Shown here one piece after another: positions 1-7,900 of a stretch of DNA of 64,000 bases. The stretch comes from an uncultured Prevotella sp. (GTDB lineage: Bacteria > Bacteroidota > Bacteroidia > Bacteroidales > Bacteroidaceae). The stretch lies in NCBI GenBank assembly GCA_937889855.1, contig CALBYK010000319.1:66064-130063 (forward strand), written 5' to 3'. The notes beneath the pieces are model-generated. The model worked only from the letters and a program-made list of their open reading frames with translations, was not told where the DNA came from and searched no databases. Each line of letters opens with the position of its first letter. Positions within the stretch are counted from its first letter, which is position 1. The translations under genes were made by a program, and so were the position numbers.

Positions 1-982
1 TGGTGAGGATGGCAACACCGAACTTCTTGTAGGTCTGCATGTCACGAGACCAGTCGTCGTTGTCGTTGACATCACGAACAGCCGTCTGACCCTCGAAGGC
101 AATCTTGACGGGCTTCTCAGCGCCAGAGTTGATGATGTAGGCGTTGGAAGGGTCAATGACCTTCTTGGCGTTGGTGGCGTCCTCCATGGACTGTGGGAGA
201 ATCACGATGTTGTGGCCCTTGTAGCGGGGAAGATAGCCCTGGCCCCAAATCGTGTCCTTCATCTCGTTGGAAGCCCACGCCTCGGCAGGAAGCATCGTGG
301 CGGCGAACTCATAGGTGCAGTAGATGGTAGCGGGAGCGCCAGCATAGGAGTCGGCGATGGCAAGCAGACGGTCCATGGAGGCAGAGTCAAACTTGGAAGC
401 CGTGACCTTGTTGGGGGCGGGAAGCTCGGAGACGGCAGAGGCAAGAGCCTTGGCAATCTCACGGTAGATATACTCGTCCATGCCCTCGAGAATGACGTCG
501 GTAAGGTCAGAGAACTGAATGCGGCCATCGAGGAATTCCTCAAAGCCGATGCGAGCAGCGGCACCAATGGCGTTCATCTTGACTTCAAGACGCTCACCAT
601 CAAGCATGAAGGTCTCGTAACGACCAGCAAGGCCGACCTGCGTGACAAACTGCTTGGCGCGCATACGGGAAGCCTCGGTGATGCGGCGCACGAAGACAAC
701 CTTGTCACCCTGAGGAACGGTGGAAACGTCAGCGAACTGCTCGTACTGCTGGAGAACCTTGGCGGGAAGCACCTCGTCAATAGTCTGCTCGATGAGAGAG
801 AAGATGGTGTTCTTATTCTCACGGAAAGAGCGATAATCACCAGCGAGTTCGTTCATCTGGGCGCGGAGCAAATCAGAGGTCTGCTCGGCAGAGTACTTCT
901 CGTTCTCGGAGAAGCTAAAAGCGGTCTTGTTAGAAGCGGCAACGGCGAGCTTCACAAGAGAATCAAACTTCAGAAGTTCCAT
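1..982 (-). CDS. Major capsid protein, C-terminus missing
   Basis: Open on the minus strand from ATG at 982 (AGGAGG about 12 nt upstream) and running off the left edge, so about 327 N-terminal residues are visible. The product builds the icosahedral shell. Role is inferred from position directly after the protease/scaffold gene and from composition: an N-terminal helical segment rich in Glu, Asp and Lys, then an alpha/beta region with EFLDGRIQFSD, a long helix around IYREIAKALA, and CTYEFAATMLP, as expected for an HK97-fold shell protein. The N-terminal helical segment could be a delta domain removed by the upstream-encoded protease. No frameshift seen. The family assignment rests on gene order and general look, not on a diagnostic motif. 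Confidence 0.8.
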   Translation of the reverse strand, partial: MELLKFDSLVKLAVAASNKTAFSFSENEKYSAEQTSDLLRAQMNELAGDYRSFRENKNTIFSLIEQTIDEVLPAKVLQQYEQFADVSTVPQGDKVVFVRRITEASRMRAKQFVTQVGLAGRYETFMLDGERLEVKMNAIGAAARIGFEEFLDGRIQFSDLTDVILEGMDEYIYREIAKALASAVSELPAPNKVTASKFDSASMDRLLAIADSYAGAPATIYCTYEFAATMLPAEAWASNEMKDTIWGQGYLPRYKGHNIVILPQSMEDATNAKKVIDPSNAYIINSGAEKPVKIAFEGQTAVRDVNDNDDWSRDMQTYKKFGVAILT

Positions 983-1004
983 TATACTATTTTCCTCCTC
1001 TCAA

Positions 1005-1514
1005 TTAAGCAGAAATAACACGGACTTTAACGGCAGGCTGACCATCAGGCATGGTGGTCTCCTTGACAACCTCGACGCAAAGGCCCTTACCCTCGGTACC
1101 ACCAGTGGCAAGAACGCCGTCGTCTGTGCCAGGAGCAAGAAGGTCGCCCTTGTTGTAAGAGCCATCGGCGAGGTTGTTGGTGGTGAAGACGTCACCAGCG
1201 ACCATGCCGAAGACGCGAGGAACCATGACGCCGTGGAGCGCGTCCTCCTTGGTCATAGCGTAGTCGCGGTGATTCTGCTTGCGCTCGTCATAGAGCTTCT
1301 CCTCGTTGAAAACCATCATCCAAGGACCCTTGCCGGTAAAGTCAACCTTGCCAGCAGCATAATCATACTTGACGAAAGTGCCCTGCTCGAGAACGTTGAT
1401 AGAATCGTCTGCGGGAAGCTGTGCATAGACACGACCGTCGCGGGGTGCGCTCAGGTGATTGGGCTCGACCTGACGATAGCCCTTGACGCTATCCTTAGCA
1501 ATAGTAACTGCCAT
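1005..1514 (-). CDS. Small virion protein between scaffold and capsid genes
   Basis: 169 residues, start ATG at 1514 preceded by AAGGAGG. It lies between the protease/scaffold and capsid genes, with gaps of 22 and 27 nt, in the same leftward operon. The sequence is mostly beta-strand-like (short hydrophobic and glycine-rich runs, GTFVKYDY, GDLLAPGTDDG, VKVRVISA at the C-terminus), with no cysteines in a metal pattern and no membrane segment. Proteins of this size and position are usually capsid decoration or head-stabilising proteins, so that role is inferred; no motif proves it. Confidence 0.6.
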   Translation of the reverse strand: MAVTIAKDSVKGYRQVEPNHLSAPRDGRVYAQLPADDSINVLEQGTFVKYDYAAGKVDFTGKGPWMMVFNEEKLYDERKQNHRDYAMTKEDALHGVMVPRVFGMVAGDVFTTNNLADGSYNKGDLLAPGTDDGVLATGGTEGKGLCVEVVKETTMPDGQPAVKVRVISA

Positions 1515-1541
1515 TTTGCTACTTTCCTCCTTCTTTCGTAT

Positions 1542-2231
1542 TTATTTTTCCAGTGAACGGAACGCAGCTTGAATGTCGCTGACAACTTCCGCATTTTCCG
1601 TATTGTCAAGAGAGAAGGAAAGGATAGAATCGGTATCCACTTCCTCCTCGTGATGGCCGTCTACCGTAGAGAAGTCAACGTTCTTGCGAACGTAGACGAG
1701 AGCAAGCTTCTCCTCAATCTGCTCAAGAGAATACTCTTCCTTGTGAGCAACAATCTCGGCCTTATCCTCGTCACTAAGCATGTGGTACTTGGCGATGAGA
1801 GCATCCTTTTCCTTGTTCTCGACAGAGAGCTTGAACTGACGAAGCTCGTCAAGCTCTGCCTTCAGAGCCTCATTCTCCTGCTCAAGAGCGAACTCATGAG
1901 AGGCATCTGGATCCTCATCGGAAGCCTCGCTCTTCGGCTCCTCCTCGACGGCGGCGAAGTCCGCCCCTGGCTGCGCGGGTTCGGATGGCTCCTCGACAGG
2001 CTCGTCCGTAAGCGCGTGGTCTGTCTTTGGCTCATCCTTGTCCTTCTTGTCGTCAGCAGCCTTCTCTTGCTCCTCTTCAGAAGGAGTCTCCTCATCTGTC
2101 TTCTCAACATCTTCGTCTGCCTTGGCGGGCTCGGCCTTGTCGTCCTTCTTGTCGCTCTCGCTGTTGGAAGCGACGTAATCGATGGCGGCCTCCTCCTGCG
2201 CAGGCTCCTCTAATGTCTTAGGCTTTGACAC
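1542..2231 (-). CDS. Nested in-frame scaffold from internal start
   Basis: Inside the protease/scaffold gene a strong Shine-Dalgarno (AGAAGGAGGG) stands 7 nt before an in-frame GTG at 2231 (and 1 nt before an in-frame ATG at 2237). Starting there gives a product of about 229 residues that is just the acidic, coiled-coil scaffold half. Separate synthesis of excess scaffold from a nested start is established for lambda (C/Nu3) and related phages. Here it is inferred from the placement of the signal exactly at the domain boundary. Confidence 0.5.
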   Translation of the reverse strand: MSKPKTLEEPAQEEAAIDYVASNSESDKKDDKAEPAKADEDVEKTDEETPSEEEQEKAADDKKDKDEPKTDHALTDEPVEEPSEPAQPGADFAAVEEEPKSEASDEDPDASHEFALEQENEALKAELDELRQFKLSVENKEKDALIAKYHMLSDEDKAEIVAHKEEYSLEQIEEKLALVYVRKNVDFSTVDGHHEEEVDTDSILSFSLDNTENAEVVSDIQAAFRSLEK

Positions 2232-2933
2232 ATTCATCCCTCCTTCTGATTTACTAACAATGTCTTTCAATTGGTTCATCATTGTGTATAAGCTATGAGC
2301 GAACTCAGCATTCTCTGTAAAGTTGCTCTCAACTCCTGTTACGGACGCGCCCTCGAAACAAGGTTCAACGTCATCCCCTAGAATACAGAGTTTGCTGAAT
2401 ACCGCATCATTGATAATGAAAAACTCCATTCCCGTTTCGGTATCATTTGCCCAACGGCCTTTCAGAGTCTTCTCATCAAGCTCCATGGATTGGGGCTGCC
2501 CCTCGTCAATAGCCTTCTGCGCCTCGGGGAACTGACCCGTCCAAAGATAACCCGTAGTCATCATGTATTCACGCTCGGTCTCGTTGCCAAAAGCGTCAAT
2601 GTCATTGAACTTCTGGAACCACACCTTCGCGTCAGGCGCGACAAATCCAAAAGGAACGGTCTTGCAAGCAAACTTTATCTCGCCGTCCTCAATGGTGACG
2701 ACCTTGCCGTGGTCTCCGAAGTCCTCAACGTCCTTGCGCCACGCACCAACGATGGGGGAGGTCGGCAGCGAATTCGCCATCTTCACCGCAGTATTCCTGT
2801 CAACGTAAGAGCCATTGCGGTTCTTGCCAAGGTAAAGCACCTTGATGTTGCATTGCGACACAAGCGGATTGTAAGGCTTGACGTCAATGAACTCGGGGCC
2901 ATCAATGGTCTTCACAGACCTGTTATGAATCAT
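1542..2933 (-). CDS. Capsid maturation protease fused to scaffold
   Basis: 463 residues, ATG at 2933. Residues about 1-215 form a compact alpha/beta domain; from about 230 the chain becomes very acidic and repetitive (runs of Glu, Lys, Asp, Ala, Pro) and ends in a predicted coiled coil (LEQENEALKAELDEL) and a charged tail. This two-part layout, directly between portal and capsid genes, is the usual arrangement for a prohead protease with a C-terminal scaffold. A candidate nucleophile is the Ser in QPQSMELDEK near residue 150; the catalytic assignment is inference. An internal ribosome-binding site precedes the acidic half (see the nested scaffold entry), as in lambda C/Nu3. Confidence 0.65.
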   Translation of the reverse strand: MIHNRSVKTIDGPEFIDVKPYNPLVSQCNIKVLYLGKNRNGSYVDRNTAVKMANSLPTSPIVGAWRKDVEDFGDHGKVVTIEDGEIKFACKTVPFGFVAPDAKVWFQKFNDIDAFGNETEREYMMTTGYLWTGQFPEAQKAIDEGQPQSMELDEKTLKGRWANDTETGMEFFIINDAVFSKLCILGDDVEPCFEGASVTGVESNFTENAEFAHSLYTMMNQLKDIVSKSEGGMNVSKPKTLEEPAQEEAAIDYVASNSESDKKDDKAEPAKADEDVEKTDEETPSEEEQEKAADDKKDKDEPKTDHALTDEPVEEPSEPAQPGADFAAVEEEPKSEASDEDPDASHEFALEQENEALKAELDELRQFKLSVENKEKDALIAKYHMLSDEDKAEIVAHKEEYSLEQIEEKLALVYVRKNVDFSTVDGHHEEEVDTDSILSFSLDNTENAEVVSDIQAAFRSLEK

Positions 2934-2943
2934 AAACAGCCTC

Positions 2944-4536
2944 CTACTTTCTACTCTCGCTCGTCTTGATAGTGGTCTCTGACTTCTTTTCGACGGGAAC
3001 TTCCTCCCTGCCGCCCTTGTCTATCTCTGGGGTGACTGGTTTCGAATCGCCGTCGCCCTGACCGCCATCATCCTCTTGCTTGATGTCGCTGCCCGTCATG
3101 GTAGAGGACATCTGCGGGGGCGTGAATGCCTCGTTGAGCTTGAGAATCTGGTTCTCAAACAGAGCGGATGAAAGAACGACCGTCTGCGGCATTCCAAGAG
3201 CCACCTGAGTGAGCAGCTTGGAGTAGCCAATTGTGGTATGCTCCTTATATGTAGAGGCCATATCCTTGTAGTTATAGACTGTCGTGGGAAGGATGTTTAC
3301 ACGGTAGACAAGCTTCTTGTTGGCTTGTTTGTTCAGTGGCGCTATCATCGTCTCAAGGTACTCCTCGAACTGCTGAATGAGGTCGCTGAGGCTGCCCTCG
3401 TCATTGGCGATGGAGCGCTCAAGGGCAACGGCGCCATCGCTGTTGAACTGCGACTGCGAGACGCCGGCCTCGTTATAAACCGTTCTCTCGACCTTCTCAA
3501 GCTGGTCAACGGCAGAGACGTTGCCCTTGTCGGACATGTCGGCCACATCAACGTCCGCAAGAGTTGATAGAACGTCAACTCCAACAGCGTCACCAATCAT
3601 ATCGACCGCCATGTTGTGGAACGCTTGCATCTCGTCAACGTCAAACACGAGGTCGTTGTTCTTGTCAAGCGGGAACTTCTGGATGATAATCTTGAGAATC
3701 TGCTGAAGCATCTTCTGCAAGTCAATCTCCTGAGCCTTCTCCAGGTCCAAGAGGTGCGGAATCACGTTGAAGAACATCGGCATGTCACTGCCGTCAACGT
3801 TGAACTTCACCGTCTTCTTTGGGTCTAAGAGAACCCAGCCCTGGGCGTCACCGTTAAAGTCCTGCGGCAAGGTACCCGTCTTGTAGGACACATACGCCTG
3901 TTGGACTTCCTTGGGAAACATCTTCACCACACGCAGACGATAGTCGTTATCCGAGAATTTATCGTCAAAGTACTTGACGTTGAACTCGACAGCGGGAGAG
4001 CCGTTGTAATCGTAACGACTGCGGCAATAGTCAACGGGAAGCTCCTGCAAGAACTCCCTGTCCCTTTGCGTGAGGCGATAGCCGTAGAAGCAACCGTTCT
4101 TTATCACCTTGACCGCGATTTCCGCGAAGTGCTTCTTCGGCTTCGAGTTCTCGATGAACATGCAAGCCTTGTACCACCCCTCGATTACCTTCTTATCAGG
4201 CACCTTCTTGTCATACTGGACTGGGGTGACGAAGAAGTCATATCGGAAGAAGTGGGCCATGTACTTGATAAGACGCTCGTAGATGCCGCTCTTGTCAAAG
4301 TAGAAGTCCGAGATTGCCCTTGCTTGTTTGTAGTCCTTCGTCGCAATGACCTTCTTGATCATTTCCTTTGTGATTGGCCTGTTAGAGCGGATCGCTCCCA
4401 TCGCGTCTACATTGAGAAAGGCATCGTCGCGCAAGGTCTTGCCGCCAACCTTAATCTTGTTGTAGTTGATGGCGTTGTTTCTATACCAGCTGGAAAAGTC
4501 AATCTTCTTGCGCCGTGAATCAGTAAGTTCTGCCAT
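2944..4536 (-). CDS. Portal protein
   Basis: 530 residues, ATG at 4536 with AGGAGG-type signal upstream. Portal proteins form the dodecameric ring at one vertex, through which DNA enters and to which the tail attaches. Evidence: position between terL and the protease/scaffold gene; size (usually 450-550); an N-terminal helical region with a conserved-looking FYFDKSGIYERLIKYMAHFF segment; a middle wing; long helices around 300-420; and a disordered, charged C-terminal tail (about 60 residues rich in Asp, Gly, Lys, Glu). It ends 10 nt before the protease/scaffold start. Confidence is high from synteny, moderate from sequence. Confidence 0.75.
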   Translation of the reverse strand: MAELTDSRRKKIDFSSWYRNNAINYNKIKVGGKTLRDDAFLNVDAMGAIRSNRPITKEMIKKVIATKDYKQARAISDFYFDKSGIYERLIKYMAHFFRYDFFVTPVQYDKKVPDKKVIEGWYKACMFIENSKPKKHFAEIAVKVIKNGCFYGYRLTQRDREFLQELPVDYCRSRYDYNGSPAVEFNVKYFDDKFSDNDYRLRVVKMFPKEVQQAYVSYKTGTLPQDFNGDAQGWVLLDPKKTVKFNVDGSDMPMFFNVIPHLLDLEKAQEIDLQKMLQQILKIIIQKFPLDKNNDLVFDVDEMQAFHNMAVDMIGDAVGVDVLSTLADVDVADMSDKGNVSAVDQLEKVERTVYNEAGVSQSQFNSDGAVALERSIANDEGSLSDLIQQFEEYLETMIAPLNKQANKKLVYRVNILPTTVYNYKDMASTYKEHTTIGYSKLLTQVALGMPQTVVLSSALFENQILKLNEAFTPPQMSSTMTGSDIKQEDDGGQGDGDSKPVTPEIDKGGREEVPVEKKSETTIKTSESRK

Positions 4537-4549
4537 AGCACCTCCTATT

Positions 4550-4906
4550 CTAATATCCAGCGGCCTTCATTATGTAATCATAAGAAAGCGCATCCTCATC
4601 CCAATAGGGGATGCACACTAGCTTTATCCCATGCAAGGCACAATAAGACCTCTTCTTCGAGTCGTTGTACCTCTGTCTCTGAGCGGCCCTGTCCCCACCG
4701 AAGTGGCTGACGGAACGATAATGTTGCTCCCCCTGATACTCTATGAGAAAGTCAATTCCACCATCGGGGGCGAACACTGCAAAGTCAAACCGCAGGTGTC
4801 TCCCGCTCGTCGAGATTAAATCGGGAAACTCGTATTCCTCGACAAAGGGGACTTTGTGCTTTTTCAAGATGGAGTGTATCTTCTTCTCTCCATTTGAACT
4901 AAGCAC
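4550..4906 (-). CDS. Free-standing EDxHD/Vsr-like homing endonuclease
   Basis: 118 residues, GTG start at 4906 behind GGAAGGGGAC. It is a stand-alone nuclease domain: RFDFAVF then IDFLIEYQGEQHYR, a conserved arginine region, and HGIKLVCIPYWDED at the end. This is the same order (R-x-D-F, E-[YF]-x-G-x-Q-H-Y, K-x-x-x-I-P-[YF]) as the C-terminal domain of the intron-encoded nuclease at 6364-7464 and of I-Bth0305I-type enzymes related to the Vsr fold. It sits between terL and the portal gene, where it interrupts the packaging operon. Likely a free-standing homing endonuclease that cuts an intronless or nuclease-less relative nearby. It may have given its domain to the intron ORF, or received it. 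Confidence 0.7.
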   Translation of the reverse strand: MLSSNGEKKIHSILKKHKVPFVEEYEFPDLISTSGRHLRFDFAVFAPDGGIDFLIEYQGEQHYRSVSHFGGDRAAQRQRYNDSKKRSYCALHGIKLVCIPYWDEDALSYDYIMKAAGY

Positions 4907-4999
4907 GAAAGTCCCCTTCCACTATGTCAATTATCCATATATCATTATTTATCAAAAAAACTTGACTTTCGCAAATATATTATGCCCAAAAACCGCAAA

Positions 5000-7900
5000 T
5001 TAATTCCCCAGATGAGAAAAAAACATCAAATCTCTCACGCTCCTAGCACGCTTTCTACCACCCCTGTCCTCGATGCTCTTGGGCCAAGAGAGGGCGTAGA
5101 TGAGAGCTGAGAACTTATCCTTCTTGATGGTTCTGTTGTTCTGCTTGAGAATGATGTTCATTCCATCCGTGTTGTCCTGCGTGAGGTTCGCCATCTGGTC
5201 TTCCAGAATCGAGGTCATGACGTATGGCCGCAAGTACTCCGCACGCCTTGCCTTGCTCAGCCTCTTGTACTGGTTTTGCGACATAAACTTGTTCTTGGCC
5301 GTGTTCTCGTCAATCAAGAACCTAAGCTTGCCGCTGCTCATCTGCGTCTGGCAGTAGGAATATAGCTCAGTGTTGATGGAGGCGTTCGCCTTCATCAGAT
5401 ACAGCGAGTTGGGCAGCGGGTAGTCGGCCTGTTGGGTGAACCGCTTGTAGGTGCCATCGTCGTCGTTGTACACGCCGAGGGCGCCAAGAGCCTCACCTGT
5501 GTCTGGGTCGTCCTGGTCTAGGATGAGCCAGTCAACAAGGCCAGAGCCAAGGCCGTTCGCGTCCACCACGGCTATCTGGCACTTGTACTTGTGAAACAAG
5601 CGCTTGATGTGGATGGACTGTTCGCCGAAGTGCTCGGCATCATACGTGTAGATGTTGACAATGTGCTTTTGCGGCACGCCGCTTGGCGCGGGAGTCACCT
5701 TGCACACGACAATCTCGGTCGTGCAGTTCAGACGACCAACGTCGATGCCAAGAACATAGTAGGCGCCTTTTGCGGATTTGTTGTTTGACTCCCACTCAGG
5801 CAGTTGGATGTCTCTGTACTTGTCAAACTTCTCCGTGTCAAAGAAAGCACCGGCGATACTCCCACTCCAGATTGAATTGTATTCACGATCGAACGAAGCC
5901 TCGTTGAAGGTTCCGTCTCTTCTCAAATCGGACACAAAGTTCTTGCTTAGCAACCTCTCCATCATCGGCGTCCTGTACGTGCCGCCAAGGATGATTGCCT
6001 GGTCTGGTCGTGCCACGGACTGGCACAGCGTCTGAATCAGCTTGTCGTAGCTGAAAGTATTCTTAAAACCGGCAGTTGTTATGTAAACTGCGCTCTGGTT
6101 GGTTATCTCGCTCTCGTCAACGCCATACCCTGGCACCTGCCTTGACACGTTCAGCGTCGGCAGCAGGATGTCGTTGAGCTTGTCTTGGTCCATGCTCGCG
6201 CACTCTTCCAAGACGCCACCCGTGAAGCGCTGTCCACGGGTCGATTCTGTCATTGCCACATTCTCCAAAGAAGCAATAAAAAATATTAGACTATATCTTA
6301 TCTATCTAATAATAGATTTTTCCTTTTCCTATACAATATGATTTGCATAGTACACCCTGTAGGTTAGTCGTTGAACCCAAGAAAATCACGAATCTTTTTA
6401 TCTAAGACCTCATAGTCTGTATATGGTATTACTAACAGCCTATTCTTGCACCATTCTTTCTTTAAATTGTCATGTTCAATTTGTACCTTAAAAGCCTGTT
6501 CAGAACGATTAAAACAATTCTGCTTATAATGTTGTATACCATTAAATTCAATATATAAATTCTGTTGTGGTAGGTAAAAATCAGAACGCAGCATGTGGCC
6601 GTTAATATCAACAGGATGTTCTCTTTCGTAAGGAACCTCTAATGATTCTAGAATCTCAATTATTCTTTTTTCACCTTTGCTTGTACCTCTAGAACATTTT
6701 GGGCACCTCACGCCTTGGGACAAATATGACCCTGGAGTCGTTGAAAAAACAAAACCACAGTTGTGCTTCAATAGTATTTTTTCTTTTGAGCCTTTATATT
6801 CTGTCAATAGTTGATAATCACCATCTAGAATAGATTTAAAATCATCAGTTGTTTTTAGACTATTTCCGCAACAATTCCAACAGCCAATACCTTTCATATA
6901 AGTGTATATCGTTTTTCTGTTAGTTGCGCCGCACTTCTTGCAAGCACATTTCACTTTGTCGTGAGCGTGTATGCAAGAAATATCTTTATCGAGCATTATC
7001 CATTTATCACTAGCAGAAATAAATTTAATAAATTTCTCTTTGCTGCTTTCCATATCCTCAAATCTATTCGGATGGCATCGTGAACATAGATGTTTTTCTC
7101 GCTTCAGTAAAGATGCATTTTGAATAGTGCGTATATACCCGCATTTTTTGCAACGGACCGTAATCGGTTTTTTAACCCCCGTAAAAGACAAAATATCTAC
7201 TTGCTCTTTTGGAAAAGCTATTTTTATTTCCTCTTCATACTTTTTTTGCTTATTTTCCATTTTAGTGCATTCACACAGGCAATTGCCGTTCTTACCTCTA
7301 GACAAAACATTCCCATATTGCGAAAAGCACATGTTTTTTCCGCATTTATTACAGTGAATACTGCATATTTTGCCATATCCGTTATATTCAATAAGAGTAA
7401 AATCATCGTTGATATATTTTTCTCGCAATTTGTTTTGCGCTTCTTGCTTAGACAATAATTTCATGATTCTCCTTTGGCTGCTGATTGTCTATTATGTAGG
7501 ACTTAGGCAAATACACGCCATATCCCAACCCAATCGCTTGTTTCTGTTTTCATAACATTTCTTATTCTGGAGCGAATAGTTTTAGTGGATAGGGTATTAA
7601 GAGTTCCCAGCATTTAAAAAAATTTTACATGAGCCTAATTTGACCCATTCTTGAAGGTGTAGACGACAGAATCCTTTGTGTTTCTCGTTCGCGCCTGTCC
7701 GTTGCTTCCTCTCACGTTCCAGATAATCTCCTGCTGCAAGGCGGGGATGAGCTTGCACAGCTCTATTACCTTGCTGCTAAGGATAGAAGCAGACTGCGCC
7801 TTTCCCGCCGAGGCCACGAAGATGCGCACGCCTGGGTACAGGATGCATTTGATGATTGAGCCAAGAGCGGTCAGGAAGCTCTTGCTATCTTTTTGTTCGG

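Noticed and set aside
212..1556. Long plus-strand frames opposite the capsid and virion genes (for example 212-1018 and 927-1556)
   Set aside because: They mirror the minus-strand genes, lack ribosome-binding sites and carry low-complexity Leu/Val/Arg composition typical of antisense frames.
7224..7555. Plus-strand frames within the terL intron 3 endonuclease
   Set aside because: Antisense of the homing endonuclease gene and A+T-driven Phe/Ile/Leu-rich frames.
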